Positions 47,709-60,635 of a DNA stretch of 64,000 bases are shown here, piece by piece. Under the pieces are notes generated by a model that saw only the letters and a list, made by a program, of their open reading frames with translations, made no database searches and was not told the origin of the DNA. Position 1 is the stretch's first letter, and every line of letters starts with the position of its first letter. A program made the position numbers and the translations under genes. The stretch is from Henckelia pumila (taxonomy: Eukaryota; Streptophyta; Magnoliopsida; Lamiales; Gesneriaceae), in contig NC_133123.1 of assembly GCF_033568475.1 (NCBI RefSeq), positions 137,786,242 to 137,850,241 of the forward strand, given 5' to 3'.

Positions 47709-50483
47709 TGAAACGACCCTAACTCTATAATAAATATGAGAAATTTTTTTTTTTTTTTATACTACTAAATAATTATATGTACATATATGCCCATACATAT
47801 ATGCACAGAATAAAATAATTAAAATAAATACACGACTAAATAAATAAATAATTAAATACTTAAGAAAAATGCATCTTTGAAATAAATAATTATTTGAGTC
47901 AACCTCTATAATTCAAAATGTACTGCATAAATAAAATAAATAAAAAGTGTGCATGCACTAAAATATTTAATAAAATATTCAATCACCTCAACCCATGAAA
48001 ATATTAAAATGTATCATAACATAACATATATGGTGACTCAGAAGCTGTCACGGTCACGGGGCTACTGCAGCACTGCTCATACGTCCTCACCACCGGTAGG
48101 AGTAACCTGCTCCTCTACGTACTCACCTGCACCATAACAGTGTAGTGAGCCTAGAGGCCCAACATGCATACTAACAAGGGTTTAAAAATAATTTAAATCA
48201 ATTTAATCCTAATACATACATATACATGAATGAGCATGCTTAAAATTACATAACATAACTTACTTAAATAAACATAAATAACATATTACATAACATACAT
48301 AATATTATACATATTTGAGTTGTTGAGCACTTATTTTCTTAACATCGAATGGTCCTATCCGTAAGTGTGACCCATACTTATAGTGCGACTGATCAGTCTA
48401 AGAAACCATCGTACGAGGCTGGTGGCGAACCACCCATACATAAATGGCAGAAACTGCCCATACATAAATGGCCACACTACTTCAATTTCCACCTAAAATA
48501 TTTTATCTGCTCAACCATAGAACTTCAATCATAGCATAAAAATTGATTTCATGAATGCATGTACTTAAATAAATTGTGTGTCCTTCATATATATTTAATT
48601 TAATTTTCTTACTAACATATAAATATTAAAATAACTTAAATGCATAAAAATAATTAAATATATAATCAGGACACATGCAATTTTTCTCATGGATGGTCCT
48701 GGACTGCTGGCCTTACACTCAAGCCCATTAACTTAAATCTGGCCCATTAACATACTTAAGCCCAATATCTTAAACTTTAAGCCCAATTAATTAATCTAAG
48801 CCCAATTAAATTAATTAAGCCCATTAAAATTACACTAAGCCCAATAACTTAAATCTGGCCCATTAACATACTTAAGCCCAATATCTTAAACTTTAAGCCC
48901 AATTAATTAATCTAAGCCCAATTAAATTAATTAAGCCCATTAAAATTACACTAAGCCCAATAACACTTAAACTGGCCCATTGGGCCCAAAAGCCCAAAGA
49001 CTGGCCCAATAACTTTTATGGGCTCAAAAGTCCATAAAATTAATGGACTAACTTAATTAAAATTTTAAAATTTCAAATAAAATTATTTGGGAGTCCAAAT
49101 AATTTTATTTTAATTTAATTGACTCAAAAACCCATTAATTCATAAAATATTTTAAAAATAAAAAGACTCGAGCTCGGCCCACCAAACCCGGACCCGGACC
49201 CACTTAACCCGACCCACTAACTTATTGACCCGACCCGAGCCCCCACGACCCGACCCGGTACCCTAAACCCTAGAACCCGAACCCCCTTACCTCACCAAGG
49301 CCGCGGCCGTGAGCAGCAGCCATTCCATGGCTGCTGCCGGCCGGCTCCGGCCGCCCCTGGCCGGAGCGCCGCCGCCCGGACGTAGCCCACGTTCGGGCGG
49401 ACCTAACCTGTCCGAACCCCAGCCCCCATGCAGCCTATACTAGAAGCCCGAAGGGCCTTCCCTTCGAACCCTAGACCTGCGCCTCTTGGAGGCCGATCGA
49501 CTCTGGTTGGTTTCCTGGCTTGTTTGGCTCGAGCCACTCGAGCCATTCGAGCCAGGCCACACCCTCACCCCCTTCCAGACCCTCGGCCACCAGTAGACAC
49601 CACCATGAGCAGAAAAAAAAACGTGCACACCAACAAGAAACCACACGGCCAATTCGGTCTCTACATGGCCAAAGGAAATTTTTCTGAAAATCTTTAAAAT
49701 TTACGATGCACATCTCATACACACACTATAATATCTGATATTGTACAAAAATTAGAAAAGAATTCATGCCTTTCACCGAAGTAGTAGAGAAAACGAGAAG
49801 GCGACGAGTCCGGGACGACGGGGCGATGACAACCGACTTGAACCTTCAAAAACCGAGGCTATGGTGTTCTTGGAGCTTGCTCGGTGGAGAAGATGAAGAT
49901 TTATGAGGGTGGCGGCTGATGGAGGGGTTGAGGGATCGGCTAAAGGGGTTTGGGGTAGATTAGGTTTAGGTTTTGATTTAAAATAGGTTTTAAGATAATT
50001 AAAAAGGTTTAAATATAAAATATAAAATTTAAAAAAACTCTAATTAAAAGTTGAAATCTGAAATATTAAGTTAAACATATGAAAATCCCGAAATATTGAA
50101 TTAAAGGAATTTTAAAAATACTAAAAAGTCAATATTTTGGCTAATTTTGAATAAAAATGGACTCCTAAAATTATATAAAATTAAATACTTAAAATTTTGA
50201 GATAATAAAACTCAAAATAATATTTTAAGGCTCTAAAAAGGCTCATAAAATAATTTGGATGGAAAGTCGTCATCTCGTCCGTCCATGGTCCCGTCTACGC
50301 GATCAAATAATTAAAATACTAAAAATCATACAAATCACTAATTATGGGTTAAATGCTTAAAAATAAATTAAATCATGCACCAATAGTTCACATAATTATT
50401 TAACCCATAAATCATAAATTTAAATAATTAAATATCCTAATTATGCATGCGAATTTACGTATTTAAAAATACCGGGTGTTACA
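47709..50483 (-). repeat. 3' LTR of the gypsy element
   Basis: 2775 bp. Near its middle is a 119-bp unit repeated twice in tandem (about 48720-48957), rich in TGGGCTTAA-type motifs on the element's strand, and a GC-rich part (about 49160-49600) with a telo-box-like AAACCCTAG. Same architecture as the other LTR, plus about 40 extra bases near 49710. Confidence 0.93.
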
Positions 50484-50500
50484 ATTCTCCCCCCCTTAAA
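50484..50500 (-). other. polypurine tract
   Basis: On the minus strand AAGGGGGGGAGAAT lies directly before the TGTAACACCC start of the 3' LTR, the normal plus-strand primer position. Confidence 0.85.
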
Positions 50501-50528
50501 TTGAATTTCGTCCTCGAAATTAAAGTAC

Positions 50529-53500
50529 TTACCCAAACAACTCCGGGTAGCGAGTCCTCATGTCTGCCTCGGTCTCCCAAGTAGCTTCCTCCTCTGAGTG
50601 ATTCAGCCACTGGACTCTGACCATCGGTATGACCCGCGTCCTAAGCCTCCGCTCCTCCCTAGCCAAGATCCGTACTGGTCTCTCCTCATACACTAGATCC
50701 GGTGGCAACTGTAAGGGCTCGAAATCCAACACATGCGATGGGTTGGAGACATATCTCCGAAGCATGGATACATGGAAAACGTTGTGCACTGCCGCTAGCC
50801 CCGGTGGTAGAGCTAAACGGTAGGCCAACGTGCCAACTCTCTCCAAGATCTCGAATGGCCCTATATATCTCGGATTAAGCTTGCCTCTCCGTCCAAAACG
50901 CGCTACTCCCTTCATAGGTGACACCTTCAGAAATACGTGATCACCGACTGCGAACTCCAAATCGCGTCGTCTGGCATCTGCATAACTCTTCTGCCGACTC
51001 TGCGCAGTCCTCATCCTATCTCGAATCTGCGTCACGATGTCAGCTGTCTGCTGCACAATCTCTGGACCCAACAAAATCCTCTCACCAACCTCATCCCAAT
51101 GCACAGGAGATCTGCATCTCCTCCCATAAAGTGCTGCATAAGGAGCCATACCTATAGACGACTGAAAGCTGTTGTTATAGGTAAACTCCACTAATGGCAG
51201 TCTAGTCTCCCAAGATCCTCGAAAATCGATGACACAAGCTCTCAAAAGATCCTCGAGAACCTGGATCACTCTCTCGGACTGCCCATCTGTCTGGGGATGA
51301 AATGCTGTACTGAACAAAAGTCTAGTCCCCAAAGCTGTGTGCAGACTCTTCCAAAACGCTGAGGTGAACCTCGGATCTCTGTCTGACACGATAGACACTG
51401 GTATGCCATGCAGTCTAACAATCTCTCTGACGTAAAGCTCTGCATACTGTGTCAAAGTGTAAGTAGTTCTTACCGGCAAGAAATGAGCTGACTTGGTGAG
51501 TCTATCCACAATCACCCAAATCGCTGTACACCCTCTGGTACTCCTCGGTAAGCCAACCACAAAGTCCATCGTAATATTCTCCCACTTCCATTCCGGAATA
51601 GGGAGAGGTCTAAGAAGTCCTGCTGGACGCTGATGCTCTGCTTTGACTTGCTGACAAGTCAAGCACTCTGACACCACTCTCCCGATGTCACTCTTCATCC
51701 CAGGCCACCAATACAATAACTGCAAGTCTCGGTACATCTTCGTACTTTCGGGGTGAATGGAGTACGGAGATGCATGAGCCTCTGCTAGAATCTCGGCTCT
51801 CAACTGATCAACGTTCGGTACCCACATCCTCCCACGGTACTGAACGATGCCATCCTCCACTGTATACAAGAGATTACCTCTGGCCTCATCTCTCTGTCTC
51901 CATCGCTGTAGCTCCTCATCAGTGGACTGTCCCTCTCTAATCCGATCTCGCAGAACTGGCTGCACCGTCAACACTGACAAGCTCGGTGCATGGCCACTCG
52001 GATAGCACTCCAAACCAAATCTCTGAATCTCGGTCTGTAGTGGTAACTGTACAGTCAAACATGATACCACTGACGACTTCCGACTCAAAGCATCTGCCAC
52101 TACATTAGCCTTACCCGGATGGTAGCTAATGTCACAGTCATAGTCCTTAACAAGCTCAAGCCATCTGCGCTGCCTCATGTTCAACTCCTTCTGGGTGAAG
52201 AAGTACTTGAGGCTCTTGTGGTCGGTGAAAATCTTGCACTTCTCGCCGTAAAGATAGTGCCTCCAGATTTTCAACGCAAATACCACTGCTGCAAACTCCA
52301 AATCATGCGTCGGATAGTTCTGCTCATGAATCTTCAACTGTCGCGACGCATATGCGATAACTCTGCCACTCTGCATAAGTACTGCGCCCAAACCAAGCTT
52401 GGACGCGTCGGTGTACACCACTAACTCCTCATGTGGCACTGTCATAGCTAACACAGGTGCTGAAGTAAGTGCATCCTTCAGCTGATCAAAGCTCCTCTGA
52501 CAATCTGGACTCCAACTATACTTCGCGTTCTTCTTGGTTAAGGAAGTCAAGGGTACTGCAATAGAGGAAAAATCCTTGATGAACTTCCTATAGTATCCTG
52601 CTAAACCCAAGAAGCTACGAATCTCCGAAGCATTCTTTGGAATCCCCCAATCCCTCACTGCCTGTACCTTGGACTGATCCACTGCAATCCCATCCCTAGA
52701 AATAATGTGGCCTAGAAACGCCACCTGCTCCAACCAAAACTCACACTTACTGAACTTTGCAAACAGTCGATGCTCCCTCAAAGTCTGCAAGGCTGTATGC
52801 AAATGTTGTATATGCTCCTCAATGCTCCTCGAGTAGATCAATATGTCGTCAATGAATACAATGACAAACTGATCTAGATACGGCTGGAAGACACGATGCA
52901 TGAGATCCATAAAAACTGCTGGAGCATTGGTCAACCCAAAGGGCATCACTAAGAACTCGTAATGCCCATATCGTGTCCTAAAGGCAGTCTTAGACACGTC
53001 TGAATCCCTGACTCTCAGCTGATGGTAACCAGATCGCAAATCGATCTTGGAGAATACCGAAGCTCCCTGCAACTGATCGAATAAATCCTCTATCCTCGGT
53101 AGTGGATACTTATTCTTCACTGTGACTCTGTTGAGCTCTCGGTAGTCGATGCACAATCTCATGCTGCCGTCCTTCTTCTTCACAAACAACACTGGAGCTC
53201 CCCATGGAGAAAAGCTAGGACGAACAAAGCCCTTCTCCAACAGCTCCTGAATCTGCTCCTTCAACTCTCTCATCTCTGTAGGAGCAAGTCGATACGGTGC
53301 CTTAGAGATAGGCACAGTATCCGGCAACAACTCAATACTGAACTCCACCTCTCTCACTGGTGGAACTCCTGCAACATCGTCAGGAAAAACATCTGGATAA
53401 TCACGTACCACCTCTATATCTGATAAAGATCTGCTAGAAACATCTGAGGTAGTGACCACACTAGCAAGAAAACCCTGACATCCATGGCACAACAGTTTCC

Positions 53501-53867
53501 TCGCACGAACAAGTGATATCATCTGAGGAATACTGCTAGACTGAGATTCAAAGAAAGTAAACATCTCACCTCCTGCTGGCTTCACTGACACTGTCCTACG
53601 TCGGAAATCAATCGAAGCTCCATTAACTGATAGCCAGTCCATACCCAAAATCAAGTCAAACCCAGTCAATGGAAGAACCACTAGATCTGCTCGAATGGAG
53701 TGTCCCTGCAACTCCAATTCCAGGTCCCTGATGACACTAGTGGTAGTGATAATCTGTCCGGATGGCATGGTAACATCGTAACCACAGTCGACAACCTCCG
53801 GTGTAATGCCTATCCGTCTGATAAAATCTCGGGAGATAAACGAATGCGTGGCTCCTGAATCTAGCAA
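50529..53867 (-). other. pol region of the gypsy element (protease, RT, RNase H, integrase)
   Basis: A long open region with parts in gypsy order: aspartic protease ([11 protein letters not shown]), reverse transcriptase ([20 protein letters not shown] and FIDDILIYS), RNase H ([16 protein letters not shown] and TDHKSLKYF), an HHCC integrase with the DDE core ([32 protein letters not shown]), and a chromodomain-like end ([16 protein letters not shown]). Integrase after RNase H identifies Ty3/gypsy rather than copia. Treated here as part of an old mobile element, not a host gene. Confidence 0.93.
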
Positions 53868-54082
53868 CGCAAACGTGGAGTTGCCTCCAACTAGAATTCT
53901 CCCTGCACGCAGAAGATTCCCAACAATTCATACCACTACGCTCCCAAGGTTAAAACACTACAACCCTTAATTCTAATCACAAAGAAACAAAATTCTTATT
54001 CTAGCATGCTGATAGTTAAACTCAAGTAACAGACATTCAAATATAATCGCAATAAACAAAAGCAAAGAATTGAAAAAAAGGT

Positions 54083-55156
54083 CTAGGGGTTAGGTATACC
54101 GGTGATCAAGGAGGTATCTGGGTCAGCCTCCTCTGCCTGCATCACATATACTCGCCCACTGACGTTCTGCCTCTGTGGGCAGTTGGCAATCTGATGTCCC
54201 GGCTCTTTGCAACGATAGCAGACTCCTGCTCCCATAAGACACTGCCCGGAATGCATCTTCTGACACTTCGGACATACTGGATATCTCCCTGGAGTAGGGG
54301 CCCCGCCCCTAGTCTGCTGCTGTGGCTTCCCCTGAGGCCTCTGCTGATTCGGGCCCTTAGATGGCCCTGTAGACTGCTTCTTCGCAGGTGGCTGCGAAGA
54401 TGGTCGCTGATACCCTGTCTGCATAAACTGCCTCTTACCCTGCTGCTCTCTATGTATCTCTCTCCGTCCCTCCTTGGAACGCAAGGCCCTGCTGACTGCA
54501 GACTCATATGTAAAGACGTCTGCCATACGCACGTCATGCCTGATCTCAGCCTTCAGGCCCTCCACAAACTGTCGCAGCTTCTCCTGCGGACTATCAGCAA
54601 TCATGGGCACAAAGTGACAGCCCCTCTCAAACTAGCTCACGTACTCCACAACAGACCTGTCCCCCTGACGGAGACTCATGAACTCCCGGATCATGCGACT
54701 GCGCACATCCTCAGTGAAATACTTGGCGTAGAAGATACGCCTGAACTCAGCCCACGTCAGTGTAGGTAAATGGACCCCTCTAACTGCACCCTCCCACCAA
54801 AGGGCTGCATCGCCTCGCATCATGTACGTCGCACAGCTCACCATGTCGATGTCTGTGATCCCCATATAGTCGAAGATGGACTCAAGAGAGCGAATCCATC
54901 CCTCAGCCACCAAAGGATCGGTGGTCCCCAAAAACTCCTTAGGCCCCTTCTTCTGGAACCTCTCTGCGACGTCCTCCTCATGGGACAGTCTGGGACGGGC
55001 AGCCTGCTGCTCCAACAGAGCAGTAATACCCGCCATCATCGTGGCACTGGCCTGCTCCAGTGCTGTCATGGGGTGCTGCTGAGGTGGTGGTGGAGGTGGA
55101 TGTGGAGGTCTCCCACGTCGGTTCACTTGTCTGGGAGGCATTCTGCACCACCACAT
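54083..55156 (-). other. gag region of the gypsy element
   Basis: Capsid-type sequence (RFQKKGPKEFLGTTDPLVAE, WIRSLESIFDYMGI, ALWWEGAVRGVHLPTLTW, FRRIFYAKYF) followed by a basic Gln/Pro-rich stretch and one CCHC zinc knuckle (CYRCKEPGHQIANC). Lies between the primer-binding site and pol, as in other chromoviruses. Confidence 0.88.
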
Positions 55157-55311
55157 ATTTATTTACGTAAATCGCCATGCATAACTAAGTGTTTAAAATT
55201 AAGGCTAACTTTAAATTCTAGAAATTAAATCATACTATAAACATTAAAACTTACAGACCGGTAGCGTGAATTTCTGAGCTAGCATAGCAGTAGTGCCCCT
55301 CCAAGGACCGT

Positions 55312-55323
55312 GCTCTGATACCA
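55312..55323 (-). other. primer-binding site
   Basis: On the minus strand TGGTATCAGAGC, complementary to the 3' end of initiator tRNA-Met, two bases inside the 5' LTR. Confidence 0.9.
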
Positions 55324-55325
55324 AC

Positions 55326-58058
55326 TGAAACGACCCTAACTCTATAATAAATATGCGGAATTTTTTTTTTTTTTTATACTACTAAATAATTATATGTACA
55401 TATATGCCCATACATATATGCACAGAATAAAATAATTAAAATAAATACACGACTAAATAAATAAATAATTAAATACTTAAGAAAAATGCATCTTTGAAAT
55501 AAATAATTATTTGAGTCAACCTCTATAATTCAAAATGTACTGCATAAATAAAATAAATAAAAAGTGTGCATGCACTAAAATATTTAATAAAATATTCAAT
55601 CACCTCAACCCATGAAAATATTAAAATGTATCATAACATAACATATATGGTGACTCAGAAGCTGTCACGGTCACGGGGCTACTGCAGCACTGCTCATACG
55701 TCCTCACCACCGGTAGGAGTAACCTGCTCCTCTACGTACTCACCTGCACCATAACAGTGTAGTGAGCCTAGAGGCCCAACATGCATACTAACAAGGGTTT
55801 AAAAATAATTTAAATCAATTTAATCCTAATACATACATATACATGAATGAGCATGCTTAAAATTACATAACATAACTTACTTAAATAAACATAAATAACA
55901 TAATACATAACATACATAATATTATACATATTTGAGTTGTTGAGCACTTATTTTCTTAACATCGAATGGTCCTATCCGTAAGTGTGACCCATACTTATAG
56001 TGCGACTGATCAGTCTAAGAAACCATCGTACGAGGCTGGTGGCGAACCACCCATACATAAATGGCAGAAACTGCCCATACATAAATGGCCACACTACTTC
56101 AATTTCCACCTAAAATATTTTATCTGCTCAACCATAGAACTTCAATCATAGCATAAAAATTGATTTCATGAATGCATGTACTTAAATAAATTGTGTGTCC
56201 TTCATATATATTTAATTTAATTTTCTTACTAACATATAAATATTAAAATAACTTAAATGCATAAAAATAATTAAATATATAATCAGGACACATGCAATTT
56301 TTCTCATGGATGGTCCTGGACTGCTGGCCTTACACTCAAGCTCATTAACTTAAATCTGGCCCATTAACATACTTAAGCCCAATATCTTAAACTTTAAGCC
56401 CAATTAATTAATCTAAGCCCAATTAAATTAATTAAGCCCATTAAAATTACACTAAGCCCAATAACTTAAATCTGGCCCATTAACATACTTAAGCCCAATA
56501 TCTTAAACTTTAAGCCCAATTAATTAATCTAAGCCCAATTAAATTAATTAAGCCCATTAAAATTACACTAAGCCCAATAACACTTAAACTGGCCCATTGG
56601 GCCCAAAAGCCCAAAGACTGGCCCAATAACTTTTATGGGCTCAAAAGTCCATAAAATTAATGGACTAACTTAATTAAAATTTTAAAATTTCAAATAAAAT
56701 TATTTGGGAGTCCAAATAATTTTATTTTAATTTAATTGACTCAAAAACCCATTAATTCATAAAATATTTTAAAAATAAAAAGACTCGAGCCCGGCCCACC
56801 AAACCCGGACCCGGACCCACTTAACCCGACCCACTAACTTACTGACCCGACCCGAGCCCCCACGACCCGACCCGGTACCCTAAACCCTAGAACCCGAACC
56901 CCCTTACCTCACCAAGGCCGCGGCCGTGAGCAGCAGCCATTCCATGGCTGCTGCCGGCCGGCTCCGGCCGCCCCTGGCCGGAGCGCCGCCGCCCGGACGT
57001 AGCCCACGTCCGGGCGGACCTAACCTGTCCGAACCCCAGCCCCCATGCAGCCTATACTAGAAGCCCGAAGGGCCTTCCCTTCGAACCCTAGACCTGCGCC
57101 TCTTGGAGGCCGATCGACTCTGGTTGGTTTCCTGGCTTGTTTGGCTCGAGCCACTCGAGCCATTCGAGCCAGGCCACACCCTCACCCCCTTCCAGACCCT
57201 CGGCCACCAGTAGACACCACCATGAGCAGAAAAAAAAACGTGCACACCAACAAGAAACCACACGGCCAATTCGGTCTCTACATGGCCAAAGGAAATTTTT
57301 CTGAAAATCTTTAAAATTTACGATGCACATCTCAAGAATTCATGCCTTTCACCGAAGTAGTAGAGAAAACGAGAAGGCGACGAGTCCGGGACGACGGGGC
57401 GATGACAACCGACTTGAACCTTCAAAAACCGAGGCTATGGTGTTCTTGGAGCTTGCTCGGTGGAGAAGATGAAGATTTATGAGGGTGGCGGCTGATGGAG
57501 GGGTTGAGGGATCGGCTAAAGGGGTTTGGGGTAGATTAGGTTTAGGTTTTGATTTAAAATAGGTTTTAAGATAATTAAAAAGGTTTAAATATAAAATTTA
57601 AAATTTAAAAAAACTCTAATTAAAAGTTGAAATCTGAAATATTAAGTTAAACATATGAAAATCCCGAAATATTGAATTAAAGGAATTTTAAAAATACTAA
57701 AAAGTCAATATTTTGGCTAATTTGAATAAAAATGGACTCCTAAAATTATATAAAATTAAATACTTAAAATTTTGAGATAATAAAACTCAAAATAATATTT
57801 TAAGGCTCTAAAAAGGCTCATAAAATAATTTGGGTGGAAAGTCGTCATCTCGTCCGTCCATGGTCCCGTCTACGCGATCAAATAATTAAAATACTAAAAA
57901 TCATACAAATCACTAATTATGGGTTAAATGCTTAAAAATAAATTAAATCATGCACCAATAGTTCACATAATTATTTAACCCATAAATCATAAATTTAAAT
58001 AATTAAATATCCTAATTATGCATGCGAATTTACGTATTTAAAAATACCGGGTGTTACA
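55326..58058 (-). repeat. 5' LTR of the gypsy element
   Basis: 2733 bp, nearly identical to the other LTR, with the same tandem 119-bp unit (about 56340-56575), GC-rich section and telo-box-like motif. Confidence 0.93.
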
Positions 58059-58245
58059 ATATAACCGAGAACATTTTATGCAAAAGAGAATTCGATCTCC
58101 AACCATTTGACATCTTCATTTTTCTTCTTTTACTAAAATTTCATCACTTCCATGATTTTGTAGAAATCTGTTAAAGAAATCATTTTGAAATAGCTAGATA
58201 GGCACCGAAATCCCATTTGTTGCAAGTTTTATGATAGTAGGTATA

Positions 58246-58469
58246 TAGGGCTAACATACCGAACCCAAAATATCGAGTTTTCGGCATATCGTACCGAAAT
58301 TTTTTCGATATACAGATATTTTTTTAGTATACAGAATTTTTTTTCAGTATTTATACGGTATCAATATGAATTTTTTCTATATCAAAATTTCGAAATTTAA
58401 ATTTAGATATCGATATGAATTTTTTTCATATCGATATTTTTGATACGATATACCGAAAACTCACCTCTA
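58246..58469. mobile_element. small hAT-like MITE
   Basis: Begins TAGGGCTAACATACCGA and ends CCGAAAACTCACCTCTA, imperfect inverted ends of the TAGGG(G)TG...ACCGAA type. The body alternates CGATATAC, TACCGAAA and ATCGATATGAATTTTTT phrases. No 8-bp flanking repeat could be matched, so confidence is moderate. Confidence 0.45.
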
Positions 58470-58639
58470 GCCGTACATATTACGACATGTTATTCTACAT
58501 AATCAAACTTCAATTTTTATGTTGGGCCTTTCATTGATTTGTATGGACTATGATTGAAATATAGTTTAATGCAGTCTAATCATTTCAAAAAATTATTAAA
58601 TTGGTTTAATAAAAAAATGTACCAAACAACGAATTAACA

Positions 58640-58641
58640 TA

Positions 58642-58695
<54 letters not shown>

Positions 58696-58794
58696 CCACA
58701 ATCCCAGTGAATCCATTTTGCCTCTTGAAGTTTTGGCTTGAATTTAAATATAATTTAATTTAAAATAATAAATAACAAAGTAGCTCAATCCGAA

Positions 58795-58834
<40 letters not shown>

Positions 58835-58930
58835 CACAATCCCAATGAATCCATTCTGCCTGTTGAAGTTTTGGCTTGAATTTAAATATAATTTAATTTA
58901 GAATAATAAATAACAAAGTAGCTCAATCCC
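58640..58930. repeat. direct duplication of about 150 bp with (AAT)n at each copy
   Basis: Two copies, each starting with an AAT microsatellite (58637-58693 and 58795-58832), followed by ACAATCCCA(G/A)TGAATCCATT and TGAAGTTTTGGCTTGAATTT, up to AACAAAGTAGCTCAATCC. Copies differ at only a few positions. Confidence 0.85.
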
Positions 58931-59363
58931 AAAGCTCTGTTATTTACTTTCCTTTTTAAAAAAAAAAAAAAATTGTAAAGTAGCCCAAACCCCAATCTAA
59001 GGAAAATTTCAACCTACCCCATTAGTATTACCTCAAGAGAGACATGTGTATGTATTTTATTTGTTCAAATCATGTGGACCCCATATAATTCAGTGGAACC
59101 CACATGATTTGAACCAACCAGTGATTGTCACCTACTCCATGGAATAATACCCATGGGGTAGGATCTAACCTACCCCAATCTAGCTAGTCTTTTCCTAAGG
59201 TCCAAAGCTGGTCAAATCATTCCTTCAATTTTTTCCCTTTCTTTTGCAATCATCATTTGGCTTTGTTTATGCTAGCACATGTGCATTGCCCATATGCTTG
59301 ATCCAAGAGCCCATATATTTTTTCATTTGAGATAATTTTATTTAAAATAATATCATATCAAAT
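58931..59363. other. intergenic region with small inverted repeats
   Basis: Contains a hairpin with arms TTCAAATCATGTGG and CCCACATGATTTGAA (about 59064-59116) and GGGGTAGG/CCTACCCC phrases around 59020-59180, perhaps a degraded MITE. No gene. Confidence 0.45.
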
Positions 59364-59529
59364 GATAAAAATAATGACCGTTAGATCTCATTTGAGCACT
59401 ACCCCGATGGGGTAGCATAGACAAGACACCTTTGGTGACTGGGTTTGATAAAAATAATGACCGTTAGATCTCATTTGAGCACTACCCCGATGGGGTAGCA
59501 TAGACAAGACACCTTTGGTGACTGGGTTT
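59364..59529. repeat. perfect 83-bp tandem duplication
   Basis: Units 59364-59446 and 59447-59529 read the same, from GATAAAAATAATGACCG to GGTGACTGGGTTT. Each contains the palindrome CTACCCCGATGGGGTAG. Confidence 0.95.
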
Positions 59530-59667
59530 CTCGATTATACTTAATTAATTCTTTTCGGCTCTTTACAAGTATTTATTTTTCGAATTATTATCTAATGAAT
59601 TTGTTTGGTGGGAAGTCTGTAAAAAGATCATGTCACTGAACTTGTTTGATTTTATTTATCATGTCTA

Positions 59668-59671
<4 letters not shown>

Positions 59672-59722
<51 letters not shown>
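59672..59722. repeat. (TA)n microsatellite
   Basis: About 25 TA units upstream of the F-box gene. Confidence 0.9.
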
Positions 59723-59725
<3 letters not shown>

Positions 59726-60635
59726 GAACAATGAATTTTGTGGGTTGTTATCTGCATCACAAAGCAAAGTGAATAGCGTCGGGGTTGTCTGGCGAAGACA
59801 CTCTGACGCTCAAGTCAGTATTTGGCCAATAAAAATTCTAGAGAATTAAAACATGTAACTATAGAGAGCGTATCTTAAAAATGAGAGAACTTGAGATATT
59901 TATAGATAGTCGGAGAGTTTAATGATCTTGGGCCTCTTATGGGTTTTTAGGAATTTATGGGTTTTGATAAAATGTTCAATTAAATAACTAAATAATATGA
60001 GAGCAAATGGATTGAGTAATTGATCTTGAGTTCGAGAGAAAGTCAAATTGAGTCATAACTTGTCATCTATGGATTGTTTTTTAGTACTTCATAGTCCCTA
60101 CATCTCAAACATTTAAGTTTGTATGTGTTTTCACGCACATTAAAAAAAAGGTTTTAAGAAACAACTTTGTAAAATAATTTCTCATTTTGTACTATTTAAT
60201 GAAGATTTTAATATAACAAATTATTTATAAAAATAATTGATGAAATTAATTTAACAGTGATAAAATTGGTAAAAGAATAAGAATGGAAACTAAATTATGT
60301 AAATGAGATTGATGAAAAATGAGATGTAATCTAGAATTAGCAATCTCTAAAATAAGTGATTATAGATTATTTTTTTTCACAAATTTGTTAATAAAAAATT
60401 CATAATAATTTATTTTTAAAGTTTGCCAACGTATTAATTAAATATAAAAATTAAGGTAAAACTGTGTCAAATCTAAAGTCGGTTCGACCGGTTAATTCAC
60501 CGCGTGTTTGGCACGGTTGTAGTAGATTCACAGAGCTATCATTGAATTTTCTTTTTCCTCCATGTCCATCCAAACTAAGAAATACCAATTTCCAGCTGTA
60601 TTGGCTGAGGAGGAACACAATCGCAGCACAAACTG

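Larger units (their letters stand above)
47709..58058 (-). mobile_element. Ty3/gypsy chromovirus LTR retrotransposon (probably Tekay/Del clade)
   Basis: A full-length element of about 10.35 kb on the minus strand, bounded by ATATA target duplications (47704-47708 and 58059-58063). Parts in element order: 5' LTR 58058-55326, primer-binding site 55323-55312, gag region about 55156-54083, pol region 53867-50529, polypurine tract about 50500-50484, 3' LTR 50483-47709. LTRs begin TGTAACACCCGG and end GGTCGTTTCA. The two LTRs differ by only about ten substitutions plus one indel of about 40 bp, so insertion is recent, probably within a few hundred thousand years at usual plant rates. The element is nearly whole, with about one or two breaks. 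Clade call rests on the pol order and the chromodomain-like tail. Confidence 0.93.

Noticed and set aside
49428-49722. Small open frames in the GC-rich part of the LTR (repeated at 57045-57330)
   Set aside because: They are by-products of a GC-rich LTR segment on both strands, with low-complexity composition and no family.
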